This document shows positions 12,763-21,821 of a stretch of DNA of 22,637 nt, one piece after another. Origin of the DNA: Desulfobacterales bacterium (GTDB lineage Bacteria > Desulfobacterota > Desulfobacteria > Desulfobacterales > JAHEIW01); NCBI GenBank assembly GCA_030145015.1, contig JAQYWI010000080.1, forward strand, positions 1 through 22,637, written 5' to 3'. Numbering within the stretch: position 1 is the stretch's first letter; each line of letters opens with the position of its first letter. The notes beneath the pieces are model-generated. The model was given only the letters and a program-made list of their open reading frames with translations, was not told the DNA's origin and searched no databases. Made by a program: the position numbers and the translations under genes.

Positions 12763-15700
12763 ATGCGCTTCTCTTTTAAGGGGATGTTGGAGTGGACACT
12801 TCGCAGGCCTTTAGTTGTTATTTCGATCGTTTTGGCGATCACTCTTTTTTTCGCATGGCAGATCCGCAACCTTTCCTTTAAAACATCCATCCACGATCTT
12901 CAGATTGAAGACCTGCCTGAAACGGCCCGCTATGAGGATTTTAAAAAGCTGTTCGGCTCGGACGAGATTATCCGGGTGGTCGTTAAAGGCCGAAATGTCT
13001 TTGATGCGCTGACCTTTCGCAAAATCGAGCAGCTGGCTGAAAATGCTGCTCAAATCGATGGCGTCAGGCGGGTAATCAGCCTTCCGGGCATAAAAAAAGC
13101 AGTGGACGTGACCGGCAATTGGAGCATGGAAAAATTTCACGCCGTCGTCTCGGGGGCCGATTTATTCCAAAATAACCTCTTTTCAACCGACGGCAAGACC
13201 ACTGCGCTCACACTGGTATTGAAAAATGAGGCCGCTCCTGATGATGTGATTCAGAGTGTGAGAAAGTTGATTGCCGGCACATCCACGGATCTCACCCTGT
13301 ATCAGATCGGTATGCCGCTGGTTTCCGAGGCGCTTGCCAAATTTACCGAGAAAGATTTTTCACGGTTACCGCCGATTACCCTCCTGCTCATCGCGATTAT
13401 CCTTTTTTGCCTGTTCCGAAAGCTGCGCTATATATTGATTCCGCTTACCTGTGTGGGACTTGCCCTGATATGGACTTTCGGTCTCATGGCGTTACTTCGC
13501 ATCCCGCTTTCCATGTTAACGATGATTGTCCCGGTTTTTCTCATTGCGGTCGGGACGGCATATTGTCTCCATATTGTTTGCGAGTACATTGCCTGCTCAA
13601 AACGAGCCGATTCACCGGCAGATGTGACCGCCCTCACATTTTCTTATATCGCTTTTCCCACCTTTCTGGCTGTTTTGACGACCATTATTGGTCTGGGTTC
13701 TCTTTTAGTCAACCGCATCACCATGATCCAGGAGTTTGCCATTTTTTCAATCTTCGGCATGGTCAGCATTTTGATTATTGTTCTTACTTTTCTTCCGGCT
13801 GCCTTATCGCTTGTCCCAATTCCTGCCAAAAAGCCAAATGAAGAAACCGGCACCCCTTCGCTTTTTCAGCGCTATATCGACAGGATCGTAGATCTCAACT
13901 TAAAACATCAAAAGATTACCTTACCGGTTATCGGCGTTGTGGTTGTGATATGTCTGATCGGCATCTTTCGCATGCGGGTCGAAACCAATCCGGTCGGATA
14001 TTTTAAGGAAAACACCCCGGTCAAACGCAACTTTAACGACATTTACCGGCATTTATCAGGGAGCTTCCCGATCAATGTTGTGATGGGAAGCCCGCAAGGC
14101 GACTATTTCGAAGATCCCACCCATCTGGCGGATATTGCCCGCCTGCAGGGGTTTATGGAAAAGTTGCCCGGCGTGGATAAAACGATTTCCGTTGCCGATT
14201 ATTTGAAGCTGGTCAATTATGCCCTCAATAAATTCGAGCAGCAACACTATGTTCTGCCGCAAGAGGGATTTGAAGTCAGGATGGCCATTAACAATTATAC
14301 CACCCTGCTCGGTCAGGACATGCTGACCCGTTTTATGAGCCCCGATTTTTCAAAGACAAATATCCTGTTGCTAACCCACATATCCAGCTCCAAGGATTTT
14401 ATTCAGGTCCGTGACGAAATATTGGCGCACGTTAAACAGCATTTTTCAAAGGATCTGGTGTGGGATGTCACCGGCCTCGGGATGGCGATTTCAGCCAGCA
14501 GCCAGCTTTTAACCGCCGGGCAGGTCAAAAGCCTTTCGATTACGATGGTTTTGGTTTTTGGAATCATGTTTGCCCTCTTTTTGTCGATCAAAGTGGGGCT
14601 GATTGCCGTCGTTCCCAATGTCTTTCCTATTATTATTAATTTCGGAATCATGGGATGGTTCGGCATCGAGCTTTCCATGGCAACAAGCCTTATTGCCAGC
14701 ATCGCCATCGGGCTGGCAGTCGATGACACCATTCATTATCTTGTGCGATATAATCGGGAATTCAAGACGGATTTAGATGAAAAACGGGCCATCAGAGACA
14801 CGCTTACCCATGTGGGCAGACCGATCACCTTTACCACGGTTACCATTTGTGTGGGATTTTCGGTATTGCTGTTTTCAAGCTTCAAGCCAACCGCCATTTT
14901 TGGCGTCATGATGGTGATCACATCGCTTTCGGCGCTGGTTGGCGATTTGATTGTGCTTCCATCCCTGATACAGCATGTCGAAGTGGTGACGCTGTGGGAT
15001 TTGCTGCGCTTAAAGCTCGGCAAGGAGCCTCCCGAGGGGATACCGCTTTTTAAAGGGCTATCGCACACTCAGGTGCATTACATCATTATGGCCGGATCGC
15101 TTATCGAAATTGATGCCGGCAAGATTCTGTTTCATAAAGGGGAACCCAGTGATTCGATGTATGCAATCGTCTCAGGGGCTTTAGATGTTTTGGATCCTGA
15201 CAGTGATGACGAATCCGATCGAGAACGCGGTGGCCATAAACTGCTCAATCAATTAAAAACAGGTGACGTCTTAGGTGAAATGGGATTTCTGCGCTCCGTG
15301 CCGCGGTCGGCAACCGTAATCGCAACCCAACCGGTTGAACTTTTAAAAATAAATTGGAAGATGATTAAACGCTTGCAATGGTTATATCCGCCGACGGCAC
15401 AAAGGTTTTTCTTTAATCTGATGACCCTGATATGTGATCGACTCGAAAACCTTACCGAATGCTTTTCTGAAATTAAAGTTTTGGATGATTCCACGGGGTT
15501 ATGTAACAGAGAAAATTTCATTAAAATTTTAGATTCCGAAATGCAGCGATCACGACGCTACCATACGGATTTGGCGCTTGGTTTCGTGAAGTTTGATTTT
15601 GACGGGGCCAATCCCGATCTTGACCATTTAGAAAAAGAGCGAATTCTGCGCACGCTCGGTGAATCTTTTTCAAAGGAGATCCGCGATTGTGATACCCTGA

Positions 15701-15933
15701 GTCGATTCGGCCATCAGACGTTTGCCCTGCTTATGCCGCACTCATCGATGGCCGATGCCCAACTTCTTTGTAAGCGGTTAAGATATCTTTTTGAGGAAAA
15801 ATGCAATGCGGCGGAAGGAATGCAGGTTAAACTATCCGTTGGGTTGGCCGATTATGTGCGCGAGACGGATGAAAGCGGGTCTGACATGCTTGCCAAAGCG
15901 AGCACACTTTTACAAAATGCAGAAGAAGCATGA
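12763..15933 (+). CDS. RND/MMPL transporter fused to a cNMP-binding domain and a degenerate GGDEF domain
   Basis: A 1056-residue fusion. The ATG at 12763 has AAAGGG 7 nt upstream; an in-frame ATG at 12745 is also possible. Residues about 13-32 form a first membrane helix, a periplasmic domain follows, then helices cluster at about 200-405. A second periplasmic domain and helices at about 590-745 complete a two-half RND/MMPL (SSD-like) exporter; IGLAVDDTIHYLVRYNREFK is a family signature. Residues about 761-880 are a CRP-like cyclic-nucleotide-binding domain (FKGLSHTQ, KGEPSDSMYAIVSGALDVLD, GDVLGEMGFLRSVPRSATV). Residues about 904-1056 are a GGDEF-type domain (DDSTGLCNRENF, RRYHTDLALGFVKFDFD), but the signature is RFGHQTF (981-987), so cyclase activity is not expected. 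Substrate unknown; hopanoid, lipid or efflux roles are possible for the family. No periplasmic adaptor or outer-membrane gene is adjacent. Confidence 0.88.
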   Translation: MRFSFKGMLEWTLRRPLVVISIVLAITLFFAWQIRNLSFKTSIHDLQIEDLPETARYEDFKKLFGSDEIIRVVVKGRNVFDALTFRKIEQLAENAAQIDGVRRVISLPGIKKAVDVTGNWSMEKFHAVVSGADLFQNNLFSTDGKTTALTLVLKNEAAPDDVIQSVRKLIAGTSTDLTLYQIGMPLVSEALAKFTEKDFSRLPPITLLLIAIILFCLFRKLRYILIPLTCVGLALIWTFGLMALLRIPLSMLTMIVPVFLIAVGTAYCLHIVCEYIACSKRADSPADVTALTFSYIAFPTFLAVLTTIIGLGSLLVNRITMIQEFAIFSIFGMVSILIIVLTFLPAALSLVPIPAKKPNEETGTPSLFQRYIDRIVDLNLKHQKITLPVIGVVVVICLIGIFRMRVETNPVGYFKENTPVKRNFNDIYRHLSGSFPINVVMGSPQGDYFEDPTHLADIARLQGFMEKLPGVDKTISVADYLKLVNYALNKFEQQHYVLPQEGFEVRMAINNYTTLLGQDMLTRFMSPDFSKTNILLLTHISSSKDFIQVRDEILAHVKQHFSKDLVWDVTGLGMAISASSQLLTAGQVKSLSITMVLVFGIMFALFLSIKVGLIAVVPNVFPIIINFGIMGWFGIELSMATSLIASIAIGLAVDDTIHYLVRYNREFKTDLDEKRAIRDTLTHVGRPITFTTVTICVGFSVLLFSSFKPTAIFGVMMVITSLSALVGDLIVLPSLIQHVEVVTLWDLLRLKLGKEPPEGIPLFKGLSHTQVHYIIMAGSLIEIDAGKILFHKGEPSDSMYAIVSGALDVLDPDSDDESDRERGGHKLLNQLKTGDVLGEMGFLRSVPRSATVIATQPVELLKINWKMIKRLQWLYPPTAQRFFFNLMTLICDRLENLTECFSEIKVLDDSTGLCNRENFIKILDSEMQRSRRYHTDLALGFVKFDFDGANPDLDHLEKERILRTLGESFSKEIRDCDTLSRFGHQTFALLMPHSSMADAQLLCKRLRYLFEEKCNAAEGMQVKLSVGLADYVRETDESGSDMLAKASTLLQNAEEA

Positions 15934-15976
15934 CCCCTTGGCTGGTTAAAGGGTGGGCGTGTTTTGGCGGCGCTGT

Positions 15977-17356
15977 TTACAGAAATTTTAGAACCACCAG
16001 AGTGATATCATCTTCCTGTTGGGCTTCTCCCCGAAAGGTCGTAACCGCATCAATGATCGCCAGACGGATGCCCTCGGCTCCTAAATCGGCGTACCGGCGA
16101 ATAATTTCTTTAACCCGGTCCCGGCCGAACATTTCACCTTTTTTATTGTGGGCCTCCAGCACGCCGTCTGTGGTCAGAACCAAAATTTGTCCCGGCCTGA
16201 CCGTTTTGGTGTAATCCCGGTATTGCCAGGTTTCTTCTACTCCCAGCGGGAGGCCCTCGCCTTCCAGTTTTTCGAAATGGCCCTCATCAGGGGAATACAG
16301 CAGAACCGGATCATGGCCCGCCCGGACCCAGGTGATTTGGCCGGTCTGCGCTTCCATCACCAGAAAGAAAAGGGTCATGAATTGAACGGTTTCTACGGTG
16401 TCGGCGGAGACCAGGCGATTGACGTCGGTGATAATTTCAGCCACCGAACCGGCCTGGATGACCCGGCCTCTAAGATAGGCTCTCACGCCGGCCATGAGCA
16501 GCGCCGATGAGATGCCGTGGCCGCTGACGTCGCCGACCACAACTGCGTAAACATTGGAGCCGCGGAGGGGCAATTCAATATAATCATAGTAGTCCCCGCC
16601 GGTTTCATCGCAGTACAGGCTGCTGCCGGCCATATCGAAGCGTTGTTCCCTGGGGGGGTGCTGCGGCAGCAGGCTTTGTTGCACCTCCTGGGCGACATTC
16701 AGGGCGGCAATGATCTGTTCCAGGTGTTTGCTGTACCTGGCAACTTTTTTCATGGCCGCCTGAAGCTCGACGACGGTGTTTTCCAGTTGCAGGCTTTTTT
16801 TAAGCAAGTCTTTGTTGAGCTGATTGATTTCCTCGAAAGCACCGGCGTTTTGCAGGGCGATGACCATGGTGTTTGCAAGGGTGATCAGAACCTTTTTTTC
16901 ATCTTGCGTGTAACCCTTGTCGATGATTTTGGACCCCAGACACATCATGCCGGCACTATTTTTATCAATGTTGAAGGGCACCGCACAGGCGACTTCTTCA
17001 GACAGTGTTCCCAGTTCTTTGCTTTTAATCTCTCCCGCGGTCGGGTTTGTGATTTCTCTAAGCAGTAGAATTTCTCTGGCGCTGTTTTCCAATTGCGCCA
17101 GATCGATGTTGTGAAAGCCGTTTGATACGAAGTGAACGGTTTCTTTGGAACGCAAATTGATGATCAGGATGAAACCCTCAACAACGCCGAAGTTGCCCAT
17201 GGTCATCAGAAGAAAATTCTGCAGGATGCTCTCGGAGTCCAGTGTGCCGAATAAATCTTTACTGATGTCAAACAGTGTGCCGAGATAATAGGTTCGCAGG
17301 TCCAGCTCATCCTGGTGGGCTTCGATGTCTTTAGGATCGTGGCTGTCGATTTTCAT
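15977..17356 (-). CDS. GAF-domain SpoIIE/PP2C serine phosphatase (RsbU-like)
   Basis: Cytoplasmic protein phosphatase of the SpoIIE/RsbU group, 459 residues, with no membrane segment. A GAF-like sensor covers about 25-170 (ILQNFLLMTMGNFGVVEGF, ACAVPFNIDKNSAGMMCLG). A coiled coil follows at about 175-235 (INQLNKDLLKKSLQLENTVVELQ), then the phosphatase domain at about 235-457. Metal-binding aspartates lie in ETGGDYYDY, VVVGDVSGHGISSALLM, LTTDGVLEAHN and QEDDITLVVL. Such enzymes usually dephosphorylate a STAS-domain anti-sigma antagonist; none is in the window. It ends 43 bp from the convergent RND fusion gene. The upstream phosphatase gene on the same strand is 225 bp away. Confidence 0.93.
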   Translation of the reverse strand: MKIDSHDPKDIEAHQDELDLRTYYLGTLFDISKDLFGTLDSESILQNFLLMTMGNFGVVEGFILIINLRSKETVHFVSNGFHNIDLAQLENSAREILLLREITNPTAGEIKSKELGTLSEEVACAVPFNIDKNSAGMMCLGSKIIDKGYTQDEKKVLITLANTMVIALQNAGAFEEINQLNKDLLKKSLQLENTVVELQAAMKKVARYSKHLEQIIAALNVAQEVQQSLLPQHPPREQRFDMAGSSLYCDETGGDYYDYIELPLRGSNVYAVVVGDVSGHGISSALLMAGVRAYLRGRVIQAGSVAEIITDVNRLVSADTVETVQFMTLFFLVMEAQTGQITWVRAGHDPVLLYSPDEGHFEKLEGEGLPLGVEETWQYRDYTKTVRPGQILVLTTDGVLEAHNKKGEMFGRDRVKEIIRRYADLGAEGIRLAIIDAVTTFRGEAQQEDDITLVVLKFL

Positions 17357-17388
17357 TATGGTTTATTTTTTTGGTAAAGGTTCAGCGT

Positions 17389-17634
17389 ATGAAAGGCTCT
17401 AACGGATCAGGGAACACGAAAAAAGACTGCAAGTCAAGGGAAAAAGCAGGAAAGAGAAGGGTTGCCGCCGGGGCCAATATTTTTTTATTGGCCCAAAAAG
17501 TCGAAGTGCTCGAAAAGATGGTTTTTGAAAGTCAACGCAGCCAAGAGGCCTTAAGAGCGAATCAGGCCATTTCCAAAAACCTTACCCTTCGGAAACTTTC
17601 ATGTGATTTTTGCGCTGAATCGTCAGCATCGTAA
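17389..17634 (+). CDS. Possible small basic coiled-coil protein
   Basis: Doubtful. An ATG at 17389 (AAAGG 8 nt upstream) opens 81 residues: a Lys/Arg-rich, Gly/Ser-containing N-terminus (MKGSNGSGNTKKD, then KSREKAGKRR), followed by a predicted helix (FLLAQKVEVLEKMVFESQRS). It runs divergently from the neighbouring phosphatase gene, and its last 53 bp overlap the 3' end of the other phosphatase gene in antisense. A 9-bp inverted repeat lies inside it at 17471-17494. I do not recognise it; it may be a chance frame in the spacer between the two phosphatase genes. Confidence 0.3.
   Translation: MKGSNGSGNTKKDCKSREKAGKRRVAAGANIFLLAQKVEVLEKMVFESQRSQEALRANQAISKNLTLRKLSCDFCAESSAS
17471..17494. repeat. 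Perfect 9-bp inverted repeat between two phosphatase genes
   Basis: GGGCCAATA (17471-17479) and TATTGGCCC (17486-17494) flank six T residues. No T run follows in either direction past the stem, so it is a stable hairpin rather than a standard terminator. It lies in the 225-bp spacer that a minus-strand transcript would cross. Confidence 0.6.
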
Positions 17635-19054
17635 TATCATCTTCCTGGGGGGCTTTGCCGATATGGGCAAAAATACTTGTTCCGATCCTTTGCATGAGTT
17701 CCAATGCGCTATCCGCTGGTTGAGACAATAATGAAAATAGGCGCTTTTTGCTAAAACGCTCTTCCTCCGGAGAGCGTGCATCGATAACCCCGTCGGTATA
17801 AGCAAACAGAATTTCGCCCGGCTGCAGCTGGATTTTTTTATATGCGAATTTTGCCTCTTGAAATATACCCACAGACGGTCCGGTGGGCAATAAACGTTCC
17901 CGTACTCCATTTTGGTCAGTGACAAATACAGCTTCGTGCCCGCCGTTGACATAAAACAGTTCCCCATTTGTGGGATTCAAAACACCGAAAAAAAGCGTTG
18001 CAAACATACTCATCTCATTGTCCTGGGCGATGTATTCATTGGTCAGTGCAACTGCGGTGAGCGGGTTGGTCTGTTCAACGTCGATAGTTTCCTGCTGTAC
18101 TATCATATCACCCGCTCTTTTCTGGCTGGCAGCAATGAATGATTCGCACAAGTGCTTACACAAGTGCGTTTGCCCGGAAAAGATCCGAATTAAGCTGCGG
18201 AATAGCGCCATAAAAAGCGCCGATCCCACGCCTTTGTCACACACATCACCGACGACCAATCCAACGTAACCGCCCGGCAACATGAATGCATCGTAAAAGT
18301 CTCCGGAAACCCGTGTTGCCGGGAAAAAAAACTCCTCAATATCCCAACCTGGTAAACGCGGTAATTTTTTGGGCAAAAAGCTCATTTGAATTTGACGACA
18401 TTTTTCGATCTCCTGATCGACGGCCCGGGAATAGGCTTCAATCTTTTGGTTGGCTTTTCCCAGTGACTGCAGCGAATTATTTAAATTGGAAAAGAGGCAG
18501 GCGTTTTCTAAAACCATGGCCACCTGGGTGGCGGTGACCCGCATGAGCTCGACAATTTCCGGCGAAAAATGGTGGGGTGCCGAATGCTTTAGCGTCAGAA
18601 TTCCCAGAAGCACTTCACCGCTGATGATCGGCAGCGCCAAAGCCGAGCGCGCGCGATAGGGTTGATCCGGAAGGGTTAGCCAGCGATCATCCTTGCGGGT
18701 GTCATCAACCAGGCCGATCTTTCGATGACGTCTGACCCAGCCGGCGAGGCCTTTATTAAATGCCGATTCGACCAGCACAGACCGCAGCTCCGGAGAGATA
18801 TCACCGCGTGCCAGGATACTGTCGGTCACGCCGCCGTCACTGTCGAGCAAAATCAGACTGCCATGGTCTGCTCCGGTCAGTCCGATTGACATCTCAATCG
18901 TTTTGCGCAGCATGACTTTAATGACTTCGGGTTCATCCGGAGACCGCGCCATTGAAATGAAGCGTTCAAACAACTCAGACTGGGCCTGGAAGGCCGCACC
19001 CAATGCATCAGCGCTGAGGATTTCGCTAAATTTTTCGGCTGCCATACTCTTCAT
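17582..19054 (-). CDS. GAF-domain SpoIIE/PP2C serine phosphatase
   Basis: A second soluble RsbU-type phosphatase, 490 residues. The ATG at 19054 has AGGAGGG 7 nt upstream. A GAF domain lies at about 45-190 (GADHGSLILLDSDGG, GLAGWVRRHRKIGLVDDTRKD, ALALPIISGEVLLGILTLKH); a short helical linker leads to the phosphatase domain (about 225-480). Metal-site motifs are retained: VSGDFYDAF, LVVGDVCDKGVGSALFMALF, AYTDGVIDARS and QEDDITML. Between the second motif and MFATLFFGVLNPTNGELFYVNGGHEAVF lies an extended segment (about 285-345) longer than in the first paralogue. The paralogues differ strongly in sequence and are not a recent duplication. A FNR-like palindrome lies 208 bp upstream. Confidence 0.93.
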   Translation of the reverse strand: MKSMAAEKFSEILSADALGAAFQAQSELFERFISMARSPDEPEVIKVMLRKTIEMSIGLTGADHGSLILLDSDGGVTDSILARGDISPELRSVLVESAFNKGLAGWVRRHRKIGLVDDTRKDDRWLTLPDQPYRARSALALPIISGEVLLGILTLKHSAPHHFSPEIVELMRVTATQVAMVLENACLFSNLNNSLQSLGKANQKIEAYSRAVDQEIEKCRQIQMSFLPKKLPRLPGWDIEEFFFPATRVSGDFYDAFMLPGGYVGLVVGDVCDKGVGSALFMALFRSLIRIFSGQTHLCKHLCESFIAASQKRAGDMIVQQETIDVEQTNPLTAVALTNEYIAQDNEMSMFATLFFGVLNPTNGELFYVNGGHEAVFVTDQNGVRERLLPTGPSVGIFQEAKFAYKKIQLQPGEILFAYTDGVIDARSPEEERFSKKRLFSLLSQPADSALELMQRIGTSIFAHIGKAPQEDDITMLTIQRKNHMKVSEG

Positions 19055-19572
19055 TGAGGTGCCCTCCTATGATTCAAGTGATATTCGTCAGGGTAAAATT
19101 TCAAAAGCTATTTGTTTCGGAGCAATGTGAGGTGCGATGTCAGATCCGGTTCGATTTCACACATGAAACCCTCTGGCGGACATAAAGTCGAGAAAGTCAT
19201 TTAGAATAGAAGCAACAAATAACCCAGCGTAACACCATAATAGCTATCTGGGAAAAGATCGCTTTGACTTAAGTCAAAGAATTAAGATTAGAAACGTCCC
19301 CGTCCTTCGTTGAATTGACTTTTTTCGACCTGAATTGCCTGCCGCGGCGTAGCTCGGCAGAGCCAAGACGGGTCGCTTTCCGGCCTGAATGGTCCTCCTG
19401 ACGCCATGAATTGACGTTTTCCGGTCTGATCTGGCATCGAGTATTTAACTAATCCGGCGAAACGGTAAATTTGACGTAACCGGCAGACAGCATTGCTCTT
19501 GGCGGGGAGGAATTGGAGCCAGGGAAAATCAATGTAGGCGGATAGGGGGATTGTTATTGGGTATTTTTATAT
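19055..19572. other. Gene-free spacer with a palindrome and degenerate repeats
   Basis: 518 bp between two minus-strand phosphatase genes, without a convincing gene. It holds an 18-bp palindrome at 19262-19279; then GAAACGTCCCC (about 19290), which resembles the RAYT end sequence; then degenerate repeats of the form TTGACNTTTTCCGNCCTGAAT at about 19313, 19370 and 19408, interleaved with a GC-rich block CGCGGCGTAGCTCGGCAGAG. Confidence 0.55.
19262..19279. promoter_or_regulatory. FNR/CRP-family-like palindrome
   Basis: CTTTGACTTAAGTCAAAG is a perfect 18-bp palindrome of the form TTGAC-N4-GTCAA, close to the half-site pattern of FNR/HcpR-type regulators in anaerobes. It is 208 bp upstream of the minus-strand phosphatase start at 19054. 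The regulator is not in the window; assignment is inference. Confidence 0.45.
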
Positions 19573-21717
19573 TTATTTGTCGGCGCTGACGACAATAATG
19601 GTCAGGTCGTCGTGCTGGGGGGCTGCGCCCGTGAAATCACTTACACTTTTGATAATGTCGTTCATCAGGGCTTCAGCTGTTTCGGCTTGGGAGGATTTTA
19701 TCACTTCCTCAAGCCGCTCGAAGCCGTACATATCCTCATTTTTGTTCATGGCTTCTACAATCCCATCGGTATAGTAGACCACCTTATCTCCGGGCTCCAT
19801 CTGCAAATGGGTTTCTTCATAATTGGCCTCATCCAGGATTCCCAAAGGGAATGTGTCCCCCACAGTTTCCACCAGGGTGGGCTCGGCTGTTTTGGCGGAC
19901 AACAATAACGGTTGGGTCTGCCCGGCGCTGCACAGGCCGACGCTCCCATCCTCGACGTTATGCACGGCATACAGCAGGGCCACGAACATGCCGCTTTTGA
20001 TGTCCTTCTTGAGCCGCCGGTTGGCCCGTATCATCGTCTCGCCGACACCCAATTCTTCTTCAGAGAGCATGCGAAATACACTTCGGGATGCGGCCATGAT
20101 TAGAGCACCGGTTACACTTTTTCCGGTAACGTCGCCGATGATGAGCCCCACTTTGCCTTCTCCAATCTTAAAAAAATCAAAGAAATCTCCGCCGACCTCC
20201 TGGGCCGGGGTTGAACTAGCGGCAATTTGATATCCCTCGACCTCCGGGCAGGTAGCCGGCAGCATGCTCATCTGAAGGTCGTGGGCACTGGTCAGGTCAT
20301 CTTCCATGCGCAGTTTAACCAGGAATTCCTTGAAAAGCCTTGAATACTCGATGCCGACCGCGCCGGCAAAGGCCAGCGGCGCCTGAAAAAATAAAGGGAG
20401 GACAATTGGATACCAGATCGCCTTGACCTTAAATAAAATGACCGCGACCCCCATGTAAAGAATGCTCAAGCCAACGATACTCAGGGCGCCGATTTTAAGA
20501 GAAAATAGGCGGCAGGCGATACCGGCGAGAATACCCCACAGAAGAATAATCAACATATAAATCGTTAAGCCGACCGGTTTCACAGGGGTGTCTTCGATAA
20601 TGTTTGAGAAAGCCGTTGCCGCAATTTCCACCCCGCCGATAAATATTCCGTCGGCCTGAGAGTAAACCGTATAGAAGCTGTCTTTTCGATCGGCCAGCAG
20701 GGCTTCCGAAAGCCCAACAAAAACCGCTTTACCTTTAAGGTCATATTGACGGTCCCCAACCTTGCCGTCGCGCAGCTGCAGCGCCTGGTGAAAAGGTATG
20801 GTGGTGATCGTACGCGGGGGGCCGTAATAATTGACATAGCGGCTGTTGGGGGCGGCGTACATTTTTATAAGAGATTTAAGCAATTCCTTATTTTGAGCGT
20901 CATTAGATAAGGTTTCTGATGCGGTCAAGGCTTGCAGCATATTTTCCGCAATCAACGGGTCGCTTTCAAAAATTCCCCGTATGTCTCTGATCAGCCGTTT
21001 AACCCCTTTCGCCTGAATAGCGGCGGCGTCCGGCGGCAGTTTTGCGGCTTGCTGCGGGCTGACTTTTTCCAGCAAACCCACAAACTCCTCGTATAGCGGC
21101 AAGGTGAGCAGCTGAAAGGTCACCACCGGCAGGGTGGGTGAATCCCCGGCGCCGGTCTGAAAGCCCCAGTACTGGTTGACCTTGAAGGGGATCCTGGGCA
21201 GCGAAAACGGTGCGGTGGCAACCGCAGATGCCGCAAAAAGCTCGATGGGCTTTACGATTTTCACGATGCTGTGAACGCCCGGCTGGGACTGAGAGCTGCC
21301 GCTGTCGGATAATTTAACTTCCCTGGAAACCAGCGGCTCGCCGATGACAACATTGCCGGCCTTTCTGAGCGACTCGGCAAACAACTGGTCATCTTCGGGG
21401 TTGCGCGGTTCGATGAAATGGACATCAAAGGTAATGGCCGCCGCACCTTCGCTGACCAGATTATCGACTAAACGGGCATGCAGTGAGCGCGGCCATTTAT
21501 CGGGATTATTGGGCAGGTTGAGATGATCGGAAGATTCTTTTTCAATGCTGACGACGACCACTTCGTCGGATGGCCGCTGCACGCCTCTCAGTTTGAACAG
21601 TAAGCCCAAACCCGTGTTTTCCTCGAGATTGAGCGCAAACTGAAAAGGGCTGAGCAACATTCCCAGCAATCCGATGACCAAACCCAAGATGATCGCTTTA
21701 AACAGGCGGGACTTCAT
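19573..21717 (-). CDS. CHASE2-domain membrane SpoIIE/PP2C phosphatase
   Basis: Membrane-bound sensor phosphatase, 714 residues. The ATG at 21717 has GGGAG 8 nt upstream. An N-terminal helix (AIILGLVIGLLGMLLSPF, about 8-25) leads to an extracytoplasmic CHASE2 domain (about 30-375; markers are VVVVSIEKESSDHL, ITFDVHFIEPRNPEDDQLFAE and the late segment KGKAVFVGLSEALLADRKDSF). Three membrane helices follow at about 385-460, a short linker, then the SpoIIE phosphatase domain (about 480-712). Catalytic motifs are VGGDFFDFF, LIIGDVTGKSVTGALIMA, YYTDGIVEAMN and QHDDLTIIVV; GKS replaces the usual GKG or GHG, but the metal aspartates remain. CHASE2 is usually coupled to adenylate cyclases or kinases and also to such phosphatases. 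The ligand is unknown. Confidence 0.93.
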   Translation of the reverse strand: MKSRLFKAIILGLVIGLLGMLLSPFQFALNLEENTGLGLLFKLRGVQRPSDEVVVVSIEKESSDHLNLPNNPDKWPRSLHARLVDNLVSEGAAAITFDVHFIEPRNPEDDQLFAESLRKAGNVVIGEPLVSREVKLSDSGSSQSQPGVHSIVKIVKPIELFAASAVATAPFSLPRIPFKVNQYWGFQTGAGDSPTLPVVTFQLLTLPLYEEFVGLLEKVSPQQAAKLPPDAAAIQAKGVKRLIRDIRGIFESDPLIAENMLQALTASETLSNDAQNKELLKSLIKMYAAPNSRYVNYYGPPRTITTIPFHQALQLRDGKVGDRQYDLKGKAVFVGLSEALLADRKDSFYTVYSQADGIFIGGVEIAATAFSNIIEDTPVKPVGLTIYMLIILLWGILAGIACRLFSLKIGALSIVGLSILYMGVAVILFKVKAIWYPIVLPLFFQAPLAFAGAVGIEYSRLFKEFLVKLRMEDDLTSAHDLQMSMLPATCPEVEGYQIAASSTPAQEVGGDFFDFFKIGEGKVGLIIGDVTGKSVTGALIMAASRSVFRMLSEEELGVGETMIRANRRLKKDIKSGMFVALLYAVHNVEDGSVGLCSAGQTQPLLLSAKTAEPTLVETVGDTFPLGILDEANYEETHLQMEPGDKVVYYTDGIVEAMNKNEDMYGFERLEEVIKSSQAETAEALMNDIIKSVSDFTGAAPQHDDLTIIVVSADK

Positions 21718-21821
21718 GAAGCAACTCCCGGTCTTTAGACCCTGTCCAACAGAAAAGAACTGAAAAAAAGTCTCATCAACGAAAATGAATATAGGTCGAA
21801 CAAACGCCGCCTGTCAAGTAA

